Positions 28,734-42,682 of a DNA stretch of 64,000 nucleotides are shown here, piece after piece. This DNA comes from Botrytis cinerea B05.10 (taxonomy: Eukaryota > Ascomycota > Leotiomycetes > Helotiales > Sclerotiniaceae), in assembly GCF_000143535.2 (NCBI RefSeq), contig NC_037319.1:248001-312000 (forward strand), in the 5' to 3' direction. The position numbers and the translations under genes were made by a program. How positions within the stretch are numbered: position 1 is the stretch's first letter; each line of letters opens with the position of its first letter. Below the pieces are notes generated by a model. That model was not told where the DNA came from, did not search any database, and was given only the letters and a program-made list of their open reading frames with translations.

Positions 28734-31700
28734 ATTTCCAAAGGCATTTGGGCGCTTGTTCGGTATTCACATATCTAATGCATCAGATAAAGGTAAACGA
28801 CATTAAACCCTTCAAAGTGCTTAGCTGCCAAAAAATATACCCAAGAAGTGTGGTAGTATGGGCGGGCATCATGGGTCCAAAAGTCGAGGTATAGTATAAG
28901 GCTCTTCAACCTAGGGCTAGATCGAGGGAGTGTAAGATCGAGGCATCTGAGCAACAGATGATGGCGTGGTTGCTGATGAAGGCAGTGTCTACTCGATAGC
29001 GAAAAGGAGACAATGGAGTTAAAGGAAGACAAGGCAATTAAGAGGGCATGGAGGAGATGGGAATGGAAGAAATATAGTGATAATGAGACGGAAAGGAGGT
29101 AGTTTATGACTAGGGCCTAGACGGCACAGATTTGACGAGGTGTCGATACTAGGATAGATTGGATAAGGAGGGTTTGTAGTTACATGATATGTTAAAATAC
29201 GGAATTCTGTTAGGACGAGATCAGATAAGATAACAATCGAGCTTCTTATACAGGTATCCCGTGAGGAAGCACTTGGATTGCGATGAGATGGAGGTGAAAG
29301 CCTCGGACTGGAGATGTTGGTCTCACAGGGCTTGTGGTGACAAGGACCTCGGACCATGATTTAATAGTTTACAAGCGCAGAGGATGATGTATAAAGAAGG
29401 AGATGTAGAAGTAAATGAAGAGCCGAGTCGAAGGAATTGAATCCAAAGTATGATTAAATTTGATTATAAAAATGAAGTTCGAAATGCAGATGGAACCTTT
29501 CGGTAAGTAGACACAGTCATGGCTCTTAATCTCTTCGGCCTGGTGAGATACTCATTGTCTGGGCTTGAAAGATTGGTAAACTAGAAGTCCAAGAGATACC
29601 GTTGAATCAATCCATATTGAATGTCATTATTTGTCAACTGATGTCAATTCAAAACATGCCTTCCTCCCCCTGCCATCACTTCGCCTAGACCACACATCGA
29701 TCTCACTTCGCGACCGAGGGATCTCAAAGCATCAAGGTTAAGAGGAAGGAGATACCTCCGGTTTTCATAACAATAACTACTTCCAATCTGCACTTCTCGA
29801 TCCGAAACTTCCACTTTGTAATCCGATTTTGAATCCCGTCATCTGTTTGGCCGGCTTGGTACGTGTGCATTGAGGGAGTCGCATCCATCATCTTTAATTC
29901 GTCGAATACAATCATTACCATTTACCATGTGAGAATTCAAGGAGCTATGAAGCAGTGACGAAGCTAGATTAAATGCATCGTCATGAAAAATCGCCCCCTC
30001 TCAGTAATGACTCGAAATCTCACATCGAATCCCTGACAAGGTAAAGAATGCCTGCCCACCTCGCGTAACACAACATATTGCATCGCATACTCCAAATCAC
30101 ATTGCGTAGCTTGCATGCTGCATGCTGCATTTACAGCGTGTTATTTTTCTTTTGCATCCGGATAGTTGGGCATGAACTCAGGGTCCTCGTGGAAGCGGAG
30201 TTTGCTCCGAAGATATGATGTTCAAGTCAGTCTGGATGATTGGATGTGGAGCATCTGCAAAAGAGCTGCCTAGTGGAAATAGAGGGAGATGCTTGGATGA
30301 GATATATGGATGAACAAGATGCATTGGATGGCGGGGTAGTTGGAGCGTATATGTGGTATTCTGTGAGAGGTGAAGTGGTGGATGGTGAGGTAGTTGAGGG
30401 CTATGGGGATGTGGTGGAACATTGAATGGTGAGATGTGGCACTGGTGGTTTTGCAGCGGAGCAAACTGGGCATATGGATAGTATTCTAGCAAGTAGGCGA
30501 GGAAAAGTCTTGAAGAAAAGATTGGGGGCTGAAAGCTGGTTGAGAGCGGGTGGAGAATATGCGGTGGTGCGTCCGGTTTCTCTCAGGTATGCAGAGCATG
30601 ATTCTCAAGATTGAAAATTTCATATATCGATACACAATGGATGCAGTGGTGGTACGAATCATGAAATGAGTCAGTATGCTATATGAGATGGAATTCGAAT
30701 CATGCATGAAATATTAAATGCGGAGGCTTCTCCTACTTCCAAACCAAAGAATGGATTAGGAGGAATACCAAAATCTTGGCGAACCGTCAAATGGTGAAAT
30801 GTGGTAGGTATTGTATTGGCATAGTGATATAGTGATCTTGAAGAGAGATGGTGTGAAGAATCAGATTAGATGAGAAAGTGGCCGAATGAATTCAATCAAC
30901 TGAAATGATGGCTGAAACGTTTGGTTGGGTAATGAGATAGATTTTAGGACGGTAGTAGATCGTGTGTTCTTTCATGGGCCGTAGTTGCCGTAGTTGCCGC
31001 TGTGTGATGTGTGCATTAGCCTCGGATAGACATTGGATGGTTGGTGAAGATAGCGAAACGGGAATAGGGGGTTATGTATACGGTGTTGGATTATGGGATA
31101 GATACGGCCAGGAAGATCTGCTAGTTGCGAATTTATGCATAGATAGATATTATAAAGGGACATTACTGTGGAAGGTGCGATTCAGGATCTGGGGAAAAAT
31201 GGAGAAAAAGCTAATGTGACACAGCTCTATTTTCCCCCCCAAGGCAAAATATTTTACTCGATGGAAATTCATATAATCTGCAATTCAACATGTGTAATCT
31301 CCAACCGCATATGTTGTACTATGGAAGACAGGACCAAAAGGGTCGATTTTTCTTTGAGAAAGGGGATCAGCCCATTCTTGCAGAAAGACGTAATGAGGGT
31401 AACATATTGTATACCACAAGAAATAACCTTAAGTCAAACAAGATTCTGGGAGAACATCCCTTGACGTGCGAGCACTGCGGAGGATTCGAGTATACCTTGT
31501 CGCTTTTGTGAAATGTGAGGTTGTAAATATGCTGGGATAATCGGTGTCTGGGATGCAAAGTTGAAGTTGAACAAACTACGTCGACGGGCTGAACAAGAGA
31601 TGGTCATGGGCTAGAATGATGAGGAGCAAGAAATGGCGCGGAGAGGAAAGTTTGGCTCGGTGTACCACGAGGTGGGAATCAAGACCTTGAACCGCATAAT

Positions 31701-32954
31701 TTGGTGTATGGAATGTCAAGTATTGTGAGGCATTTTATCTCTCTTGGGGAAAGATTGGATCCTCGGATTCTCGGATGTGGTATGCTCTTCGTTGAGTCGA
31801 ATTCGGGTTCCATTGCTTATAGTAGGAAGTACTTTTAAATGTAGTAGGAGCCGATGCCGTGTCAGGACGTACAGACAAGGTAGATTCCATAGAAATCAAG
31901 CGTAAAACGTGGAAAGTATCATTGTGGAAATAGATCGCTGTGCTACATGATGGAGTGTAAGCCGGTCCCGCGCTTGAATGAGTATTAGATCGGGCCTTGT
32001 GCGTTTATGTGGTTACACCGTTTCGACGGTAGAGAATGCTGAAAGAAGAAATTTGTTGCTTAGTTGAATATTGATAAAGGTGACATCTGGTGATGTTGTA
32101 ACGTGTAAGTAAATCTAGCTGGGATGATATGCGGGTTTGATTGGATACCAATTTTCAGATAACGAAGGGTTGATGGAGCATTAGAAGGGCTTTGTGTAAC
32201 ATTTGGTCGACCTAGATTCAAGCTGTTGTAAGAAGCTAGAAGGTAAAATGGTTTGATTGATTGGCCCTTAAGCATGTGATCGAATCTGAATCAATTTGGC
32301 AGGGCTTGTAGTAATAATGAACAAATATGTACAGTATTCAGCATTGGTCAAGTGTTGACACACATTAGTATCAACTCCGAGGTTTCGATACAAGTATGTT
32401 ACTTAAGATCTAGTGCTATTACACAGAAATATGATATCATGTAAACCCTCGAAGCTACGTGCGAATATTTCTTGAGTCGGCTTGACTCTTTTATGCCACG
32501 GAAACATGCAAGGAACATGACACCTCCGTCATTGTGTACGACTTTAACTGCCAGAAGAGACGTGCAACGAGATATCATAGTAACCGTAGTCTGTGAATAG
32601 TATTATTTGGTAAAATCTATAAACAAAACTTTGGCTGCCACAATATGAAGCTAACATGGGGAGCTTGACTCTGTCATTGATTGGGAACATCGTTGAGCAA
32701 CTTGAGTAATATCAAAGAAAGTGTAAAATAGTTCGCTTATATGTATATGACTAACTGAATAGATGTAGAGAAGACCGTTTCTCATGTGTAATTATATATT
32801 CATGTCACCCATTCGAGGAAAAGATCAAAGGAAATATCGCGTAGCATTATAAACCAATGGATTGCCCTTAAAAGGCTTAATAAAATTCATGGGCTCTAGA
32901 GTATATCCTTGCTAAATGTTGTGTGTATGATAACCTAGCTCGAAATTATATCTA

Positions 32955-32975
32955 ATATATATATATATATATATA
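32955..32975 (+). repeat. AT dinucleotide microsatellite
   Basis: About ten AT units in the middle of the gene-free tract. Confidence 0.85.
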
Positions 32976-34430
32976 AGAGACTGCTGTAAAAGCACGCCAA
33001 ACATTTATAAGACTGGCACGCGACAATGCAAATCTATTGTGGGCTTTCGCGTATGCTTGTGGCACGACGCTGATATGGGCGTAAAGCGAGAGTAACATGC
33101 AGTGGTGAAAATCACAATGTTCTTACCGGTGAATTCAAGAACCGGATCATTCATAGACTTCATACAGTCTCTGAAGTGAGAGCTTGTGATGATCAGTGAC
33201 CTGTGGTCAGTTGCATGATGACCTTACTAGACCACTTGGATAGAAAGAGCACTACTCTTCCTGACCGCTACGTTCTCATATTCGTGGCGATTGCTAATAT
33301 CTAGAGTTGAAAAATGGCGGAATATGAATCGTTGCAATTGCATTCCTGCAGATCTTGATACGCGCCGTCAAATGCCACCACTTTTCACCGCTTCCGGGTA
33401 TGCAACTTCGGTCGGGATCTCACACATCCTCATTTTCTCCGAGATGATAATTGACCTTTCGATAACGATCGTGCGAGTGAAGTATGCCCTCGAACATCAC
33501 GTCACTGGTGATGCGATTTGGAAATGCTCTGTATCATATCTACTTGATGTTCGATTGAATCGGGAGGTATTTCTCCGAATCTGTCTGCTCTGGGATGACG
33601 AGGTCGGACGATTACACTCATACTATGTACGACTTTGCTATTGGCGGAGACTTCTTGTTGCCATATGCAATCAATCTTCCAGCCGAAGATGAATTGAACA
33701 TTGAAATTTTGAGCTAATGAGTGGATATACGTGATACATCCTTACCATAAGCAGGATTCGGGTAGATCAGACGATCTCCGTAGGATTTGAGCTCTAGTCA
33801 TTGAACCCTCTAGTTGGTCATTGGCTAGAAATTACTGTTTTGATGTTGTACGATCTTAGATTGGTTACACAAACAGCAATGTGTAAATGAAATTCACGAG
33901 AGGAAGCAAGGAAGAAGGAATAGGGAAATCAAAGAAAGAAAAGCATACAACCCAGTATTTCGGATGAGGTTGTGAATTACTTGTGATGCTCTTGCAAAGC
34001 TGAAAACTAAGCGTAGTATGAAACCACACAAGCTTCACAATCGAACAACTGAAATCGTCCAATAGATGGTTTAAGCCATTCGAGTTCATTTGAGGTCAAC
34101 GGTAGGTTTCTTGGTCCCTAAGGGGGCTTCCAACAATTATATGTTAGGTCTGGTGTCGTTTGCTAGCTTCATCAAAAGTTTCTAATTAACTCTCGGTTGT
34201 CGTTGACCCCGCAAACTGTATTGTAGACTAGGTCCAGGGCCCGGAGTGATCTGCATGGAGGTCAAATATTACGAAATATTGTAGGAATCCAATAAGACGA
34301 CTTTTTTCACTCAGCTATCTAGGTACCGATGCAGGCATAGCTCAAAATGTTGAGGGGATTTTTCTTGACGTACCGCATTGCAGTTGAGAGGGGTACTTCT
34401 TACCGAAGGAGAGAAGGGTATACGGATGTG

Positions 34431-34480
34431 AAAAGAAAAAGAAAGCGAAAAAGAAAAGAAAAAAGAAAACAGGAAAAAAT
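34431..34480 (+). repeat. Purine-rich AAAAG low-complexity block
   Basis: About 50 bases almost entirely A and G, built from AAAAG-like units, in the gene-free tract. Confidence 0.8.
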
Positions 34481-35210
34481 AATCAGGAGGAGCTAGTAGC
34501 CTTATTGACTGATTAATGAATTTGGTACCTAGTGCATGGACCTGAAGTTTCTTTAGCTCGAGCTCAATGACAACTTCACTTCATCCCCTCGAGTAGATGA
34601 ATAGCTTCGAAATATCTGTCTATACATCTTATCCAGAAGGTTCAACTCGATTCTTGATGTGCAGGAAATGTTACCCAGATAAGTCTACTGTGTCCATATA
34701 TTTATGCACATGGACCCTAATCTTCATGGTAACACCAAGCAAGCCACAAAGTCTTGGAAGTATGTACATTCAGGCTTACCTCTCGATTCTCATCGCAGCA
34801 TTACTTTCCTACGGTGTTTGCCTTTCCCGCAACATGCGCCCCGGCCCTCCCCTCTTCGAATCCATGCTTTCCAAGTATAGAACACTACACCTGGTATCAA
34901 TTCTAGACTTCCTAATTCTCGAAGGGCCGTTGATGGTTGTGATTATGGTCCCGTCCCCCCACGATTCCCCACGTATCTCGATTTAATTCCACAGAACTAT
35001 CTGCCTCGACCAGATGATTTTTCACTCAAAAAGTTTGCTTCTTGGTGGCATCGAGGCTGCAGCTGATTTGTTATCTTAGAAACAAATTCATAAAGATAGA
35101 AAGTAGCAATATCGAAAGCAGCAAACTACCAATACGAGCCGACAAACCGACAGCTGTCTTCTTACATCTAAACTAAAAGGGTGATTAACACGAATTTTGC
35201 ATACGAAGTG

Positions 35211-35230
35211 AGCATAGCATAGCATAGCAT
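35211..35230 (+). repeat. GCATA pentanucleotide repeat
   Basis: Three to four tandem GCATA units, then AT-rich sequence with TATTTATTG copies. Confidence 0.75.
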
Positions 35231-37219
35231 ATTATATTTATTGTATTTATTGCAAGAATATACCACAACAGTAAAGATATCACAACACCAATCTTTATCT
35301 TATCTAGTCCGAAGGGGCTATCCACCAAAGCAAGCATAGGCAGATTGGCATCGCTTATTATCCAGCCTATACCAGCATCACATCGCGTCGCATCGTAAGA
35401 GTATCACAACACCACCCTCGTTCAATTCAATCCCTTAGTCCATTAGTTTAGTCCATTAGTCCATGAATACATTAATCCAAGCCGAGTAATACAACAGACG
35501 GCAAGACAACCGTCAAGGATTATTTTTTGAAACCCCAGGAACCGTTGCGTGGTATACTCTAATTCCTTACTGGTCTTTGCAGTGGTCCATGTGTCTACAC
35601 CAAAACATGGATAACATGGATTTCCGTCAATCATCTAGTCAATAGGTTTTCCATGGCTTGAAAAGCTGTACCCAACAATCTGGGTGCTCCGTGATGATCA
35701 AATCCTCTTGGAAATTCTGGCTTGCTGCTTCAAGGACTGAGACAACATGCATTATAATGTTCGCCAGGATTGATTTATTTATTTTCAATTGTTGTAGGTC
35801 GCGATTTTGGTCGTTTCTCCTTCCTCCCCCCCTCCGTCCGTCCAAATGGTAGCACGACATTTATTATTCAACGAACCACTGAATAAGGCGAACGCACCGC
35901 AAGCCTAGATGTACACATAAGAACACAACAGAAATAAATGCTGTAGAGTCAAACGAACCGTGAATCATAACATGTTGAACAGCGCATCGAGTTTAATTCA
36001 GAGCTTCGTTTAAGCTTGGTGTCCTACAAGCGACAGGGGGCTTTTTGCGTCATACATATCCCCTCACCCATTCTTTCATACATGCAGCAGCCTTTTTACC
36101 GTACCGTACATTGCCTACGGGACTTTACTCGAACCTTCTGTCCTTATCTTAAAACACCCCTTTCGTTCTTGCCATTTTCTCTTCCCTCTCTCCCCTTCAT
36201 CGAGAGACTAGATCTATCATCTAGTTGCTCATTTTACACACAGTTGTGGATCGATCATATATCTATTCCTGACGCTTTTTTCAATCGATTGTATCTCCAC
36301 TGATCTAAGAATCTATTCTGGTCTCACTTGCCACCTCGGTCCAGAATCCCCGCGCGTCTAATGGTTCCAAGGGTTCGAAGATCAAACGGCGGTTTAAGGC
36401 CCAAAAAGGTCCCTGAAAATCGAAAAATTAATCAACTGAAACAATCACCACTGCGGGTTTCCGAACAATATTAGAGTGTCTCAAATCCTCTCTGTGGACG
36501 TACGATTCCTTGATATAGCAGCGATTGAATTGTCAATTGGATAGTGTAGACAGACACACACTCAGCGCTCCTCCAAAACTCGATTCCTAACAGTTCACCC
36601 TCTCCTATCTCACGTCAACTCACAAGCGTTTCGGCGCCCAATTCCGAGATTCGGTCCGTACGGTCTCGTATCGGGACAGAGTATACTCGGTCGGGACGGT
36701 GGTAAGATAGTCACTCTTGGGTCTCATGCTTGGGTACTTGACGCCTCAATCGATAATTTGCGACTATAAACTCAGCTTCCCCACCTATCTGGCTGGTATC
36801 TGGTTTTGTGTTACCTTCGAAATTGAATCCCGATACAACGCCACTTTTTTTCCCTTCTGTGAATTTTCGCTTTGAGTTGCCATGAGTTTATGATATTAAT
36901 ACGAAGATAACCCTGGCTTCGATGTAAGCCTCATTGATTTACTTTTTCCATCTCCATGTCTTGGATCTCCTTACAGACTCGGATCTCTATCATGCATATG
37001 CGTAAATTAACACGCTAACATCAAGTTTTGGTAAACAGTAGATTGTCAAGCAGTCATTAAAGCAGTCTTCCGTCCTCCTAATTCCTGATACGTCTTATAC
37101 CTCACGGACTTGTCAAGTCTATCATCAATACGATAGCTCGATTTGTAACCTCACCGCCTCGAGCCAAAGATTCGGAGCCCTTACTTACTCTATCTATCAT
37201 CTGAATACCTTTCTTGAAT

Positions 37220-39373
37220 ATGGTTCAACATGAGAATCCCATGCAATCTAGGGATTGTTATGGCCGTGAATCATGGCTCAACACCGCGGAGAGACCATTC
37301 GATTGCAGCCAACCTTCCTTGACCGAACCTCGACTCACACCAATTACACCACACCGCCCTCACCCACACGAACTAGCTCTTGTACGTTGAGTGAAAATCA
37401 GTTAATCCCATGAAAAGCGAATCAGCTAACATCTTTTCTAGACTGTGGAGGAAGCATTGAGATCCTGCGCTCGAATTCCAGTAAAAGAGTTTGCCGTCAT
37501 CGCCATTCTTGACGATGGAAGGGAAGTAAATTACACTTCTCAAACTCTAAAGAATTTTCAACCGAGAATATTCTCGCCACACTTGAAGAATGATTTTCAC
37601 AAATCTGTACAAAGAGCTGCCCTGGATGCCTCATTCTCAAATTCAACATGTCAGTCACCTTCCAAATGGTCTCCATATCTTCCTTGCTAATGTCCGCCTC
37701 TACAGCCTACAACCCAGAGAGCGGGTACAGTGACTTTAGCATGGATAGCGCACCAGGTATGAGGAGACTTGCAGGAAACGATTCGGGCTCTGGAAAGAGG
37801 CGTAGACACCGTCAGCTTCGACAAAGTTCAGAGGATTCTGACGATGATGATTCGACAGGTTCGAAAAAGACTAAGAGATATCATCATCAATATGATGACT
37901 CAAGTGAAGACACACCAAGTCCCATCGTAGAGAGAAAGACAATGTTACTGAGAATAGGTGATGAGGAAGAGGTTACGAAATTCTACAGTTGTCGATTCAA
38001 GGATATGCAGCAAGCCTCTTGTAAGGTTATGGGAAAAGCGTTTGTAAAGCTCGTTGAGCCTAGGAAGCAGACACATTACCCATACACTAAGGGTGCTGAT
38101 AAAGCTCCACCGTGGTGGCCAGCTACAAGTGGCGATCTCTCAGTCCGACACAGAGAACCAGATCACCTTTTGAAACCTGGTAAGTTTAAAATCACCATCT
38201 AAATCAAAGATCTCATGACTAATATCTTGATTAGAGCGAATACGTTTGTTAGTGCATATTTTGAGAATGATTATCGAGCCATATCATAAGCAATGTTCCG
38301 CTGTTCAAAAGTTAAACCTCAACGTCAAGAAACTGGAAGAAGTTACGATGGAAGCCATGTCGAATTGGTTTACCGAGAAAGATCATCCTGAGAATTCTGC
38401 CAAGAAACCTTTCTTGAAGGAAATATTCAAGGTTGCTCGAATGGAGGAGCAGTATAAAAATGGCGAGCGAGGTTGGTATCTCTTTTTACTTTTTTATATT
38501 TTTTCAAGACAGTGCTTTCAGATGGCTAACAACTTATTAGACCCTGATACCTATATTTCGGTGATGTATGGTGACAGAAACGGTGCGGAAATTTCAGACG
38601 ACGAACCGGATGAGGGAATGAAGCTTGAAGATGATGATTTGCAATCTCAAGAAATAGAAGCCTCGTCAATGATAATGACTCCAAATAGCTCGGTCTCACC
38701 GTCAATCATCCACGTTCAACAAGCACAACAAGGACCGCCATCTAACCACCAGAGAGAACATGATAATGTGTATGCACCAGCTCGACACGTCTCGGTTCGA
38801 TACAACCCACAGCACGAAGATCACATGCAGAATTCCTCTTACATTAATAACGCTACTGGATATGTACCGCGTGTTAGTTTCAATGATCCTAGTAGCTCAA
38901 GCCTACAAGACCAACCTCAACGTTCCATGTCCACTTCCATGTCCACTTCAATGTCTCCAGCTCAATACCAGAATTCCCAACAGGCAAGTGTGAGCTGGAC
39001 CCCATCTTTCTTCAGCAATCCATCTCCGGCCTCGAGCTTTTACACAACATCACCACAGTCCCAATCTTTTACGTCAAATTCCCCGCAACCTTTCTCCTCT
39101 AATACGTATCAACTTCCCCCGCCCAATTCTCAATCCGTGTTGCCGTCGCATTCTATTGGCCACAGCGTTCAAAGTAGCTACGATGGACTTCCTCATAGAT
39201 CTCAATATGACACAACTCCTCAATTGGGAAGTCAGCTCCGAACAGGAAGTCTCGGTCACCCACATCAACTCCCCACCCACCAACATCATGGAGGATTCGA
39301 TTTCCTCGACAGCAACAATTATGCCCACCATGACTCAGATCTTAAGCAAGATCCTAATATTCATCAGGGTTAA
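37220..39373 (+). CDS. DUF2841 protein, HrmA-like
   Basis: Five exons: 37220-37381, 37442-37649, 37706-38179, 38235-38471, 38541-39373; phases agree and give 637 residues. ATG 37220 is the first Met after an in-frame TGA. The domain at about 197-330 carries FYSCRFKDMQQASCKVMGKA, THYPYTKGADKAPPWWP and RHREPDHLLKPERIRLLVHI. I associate these with DUF2841, the domain also found in Aspergillus HrmA (a subtelomeric hypoxia-morphology factor). The PYTKG..PPWWP and EPDHL motifs are intact. The N-terminal half has a basic, acid/Ser-rich segment (GSGKRRRHRQ, a possible nuclear signal). The C-terminal 300 residues are Gln/Ser/Pro/His-rich with three MSTS repeats, like an activation or prion-like region. 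A nuclear regulatory role is inference. Donor GTTGGT at 38472 is weak. Confidence 0.82.
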
Positions 39374-42300
39374 GGAGAGACTCTTTAGGTTTATCCAAAA
39401 GCAATTGGGAGGGAGTGTTGGCGCTTCGATTATTTTTATCCTCCTCGTGGGACAGTGGCATATACTTATTTGAGCAAGCGAGCGAATATCACATCATAGC
39501 ATGAATGACTGGCATATTTTTATATGCATAAAACCAACGGAGACTAAGATAAGATGAGATAGTGGTGGTGCAAGCGTTCGATTTGGGTGTTCTATTTGTT
39601 TTTTCTTGGAATTAGTTCGTTTACGTTTTGTGCTCTATGCTAATTTTCCTTTCCCTATTCTTTCACTTTCCCGACTTACGTTTGTGTCCTATTGATATCA
39701 TCGAATGGGTGGAGGTGGAATTGAAATTGGTTGGCAGAGTTTTGCGGTGGAAAAGTTTGGGCTCGACCTTGGATGGAACCTTTGGACTTTGAACTTGGGC
39801 TCACTCGGGTTTGGAAATTTAATACGTGGACGAATTCCATTTTCCCCCTGCACTTTATGGTATTTTTAATGGAGGTTGATGGATTGAATCATTGGTACGG
39901 GATATTATCTTATGGATTGGATTGGTGTTTTGACGGTAATGATATAAGATGGATGGTTGGATACATGAATGAAGGGAATTTGTACATGGAATCATGGATG
40001 CAGTTTCTCGTCTCACAAAGGTTACTTGAAGCATGGAACTCAAAGACGGCATCTTTCATATCCCGTCCGGCTAAATTATGTTTACGAGAGTGGAATATTT
40101 TTATTTACATATTTACTCATTAATTCGTTGCCTTTCCTTATATTGCACATATGGCATTGGAAGGTAAGAAGCATGAAAATGCGGAGAACGACATCAGGCA
40201 GATTGGAGAGGAGCAAAACAAAACAGGAAGAAGAAATGAGACGAGAATGTATACAGTCAGTAGTCGGGTCTAGATGCAAGAAGACCTGGAATAATCAATG
40301 AATATTGTTACCTACTTCTTTTGTTTGAGTGGGTGGCTAGACGGGTATGATTTGCATGTGCATGTACTTGATACCTACCCATCTACCTGCCTATCCATAT
40401 GGATAATATAAAGACTCACAGTACCTGATTCCGTTTGTAGAATCACACATGCATGATCATGAAGTTTGAATGGGTGGATGCAAAGCGACTAAAAGAGCTT
40501 GACGAAGAAACTTTTGGAGGGTAGAAAATTAAAGTGGTGGTTTGATTTGTTTAGGCAGTACATACTTGTCTGGCAATTATTTTTGGAGCGTTTGTTACGT
40601 TCGGTTTGGATGGATTGAATTTTGTTTGCATTTTGATTTCTTGGCTACCACTACCACATCCCTTGCGCTGACCATTCCGTAGCATTTCCGTAGGCTTTCC
40701 TTGCCGTGCGGGAACGAATTAATTGGGGATTCGTTTGAGGGAGAGCTGCTTTTAGACCTAGTTTACTGGGGTGAGAAGAATGGATTTCAAATGACGTACC
40801 AGTGAGGTAAGATGTTGAGTAGTGCGAAGGTTGGGGATGGAAAGGGAGGGATACATAATGTGTCTGGGTATTGCACATGCAGCTTATATTCACGCACTAA
40901 TCAATCGCTAATCATTAACGAATTTGTTAATTGAACGATATTTTCCAGGGTTGAACAGTATTGATTCAATAGTTCTCTCAGCATAATCAGTATCTTTGAG
41001 GGGCCAAGAGCTTTATAGTATATAGGTCCCCTATACTGGGTCGAAAACTCAACATCTAATTGCCGATAGTAGCGTACAAGCGAAAAAAATGACTTCCACT
41101 GGTGCCCGTACGGGTGTCCGTGCTTGCCTTGCTGGTGCCCGGTGTGCTCGGATATTAGCGACGGACGGCGACCTAGACCGAGGAGTTGGGATGATAGATT
41201 AAAACTCGAATGGATAGGGTGAAGGGGTGAGGAAGAGACGGATGGGTAAATTAGGGAATGTGCGGTACACGCGGCTTGGCGAGGTATGGAAACGGCTATG
41301 GGAGGGCGTAGGCACTGCATGTATGAGAACGGATATCAATACATGCAACAGGTCTTGATCCAGGGTTGCCTCCAGGAATACATGCGCGGATACGATCATG
41401 TCGGGTGGACATTTTTTTTTTATCCAAACGAAATGTGTCAGGTTTGCTTTTGGTGCTTGGAGCTTTTGGAGCTCGCAAATCGATAATGATGCAAGGTCAT
41501 CGAACTCCAATTGCGCAGGATTCAAGGTCCAAGGGAAGTTTGGTTGAATGGAAGAAATACACCCTTGTTGGATTTTTAATATACCGAGGTTATATGGATT
41601 TGTTGCTTATTGCTTATGGAGTTGCTGCTACTCTAAATTGCTAGTGCTAAGGTTACACGCAGTCGACAAAAAACTGTAGCTAAGCTGTATAATACTCCGT
41701 GTGTACCTGAGTGTATCTTTCGGGGGTATCTGGATGCCATGTAACTTATAGACCTTGTATTTATATGCACGTCAATTCTGGCCGCTTTCAGGCAGTTTCC
41801 AAAGGCAGTTGATCAATATTCGTTGAATGGATAGCTAATTCTGGTAGGGTGAGATATTTAGCTCTGCGAGTACGAGTACCTTGTTGGGACCTCGCTTGTA
41901 TATGTAAGCATAGTTTTATATACTTACAGCAGGGTCAAATCAGTCATATGGGAACAGACGACGAGGACGCTATCAGGAGTGGTGGGATTGATGGGCGCGG
42001 GGACAAGGGAGGTGGTTGTTGATGGTTGACATGGTTGGTTTATCATTTCAGGGGAGGAGTGGGGTTTCAGCTGTGAGCTTTGAGTTTTTGGAGTCTAGAC
42101 TGTGCTAGATGCTTGAATGGAATAATCAAATGCACGCAGTACAGAGAATGTCTTCCACCCATAGGACTATGATTAAAGAATACTACCTACCTACGAGACC
42201 CTGGTTTTGGAGGGAATTTCTGGGGCATCATGGTCGAATAAGCAAATATAGTTACTCCATACCTCCATATAAAATTCGATAGTGGTTTTGAATGGAGGTT

Positions 42301-42682
42301 CTACGTGCGTTCTGCTTGTGCTTATCTATATCCACATGTTTTCCTCCAGCTTACATGCGTACCTAGGCGTTCCATCTATGAAGGATTATATACATTACGA
42401 GTCGTAATGATAGGCGTCGAGATTATGAATGAGGGGTACCTCTCCGTATCTTACATATGTACATGTATGAGGGATTTCATGTATTGAATTCCACTCGGTT
42501 CACCTGCTCTTTTTATGCGCGCCAGGATTGGTGCGATGTCGATCATTCATTTGATCAATCCATCAGTCAACAATTCTCTAACTGCATGTCGGCTTTTTGA
42601 TTGCATTTCGGGAGGCCGTGATTCGTAACTTCATCGCCCTGCCAAGTTATTGTGCGTCGCGTTGGATGTCAAAGAAGTCGGA
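39374..42682. other. Intergenic stretch
   Basis: 3.3 kb between the DUF2841 and P450 genes. Overlapping frames on both strands near 41.2-41.5 kb (about 108 codons on minus) lack motifs or splice support. Nothing called. Confidence 0.55.

Larger units (their letters stand above)
28248..37219. other. Nine-kilobase stretch without a supported gene
   Basis: No frame on either strand combines length, splice signals and a recognisable domain; the longest are about 130 codons (33291 and 34597 on plus) and look random. The tract holds a GGT/GAT trinucleotide repeat near 28701, an AT dinucleotide run at 32955, a purine block at 34431 and a GCATA repeat at 35211. The last 1-1.5 kb is pyrimidine-rich and is probably the promoter and leader of the DUF2841 gene. 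Non-coding transcripts cannot be judged from sequence alone. Confidence 0.55.

Noticed and set aside
41199..41525. 108-codon minus-strand frame between the DUF2841 and P450 genes
   Set aside because: Overlaps another frame on plus; no conserved motif or splice structure.
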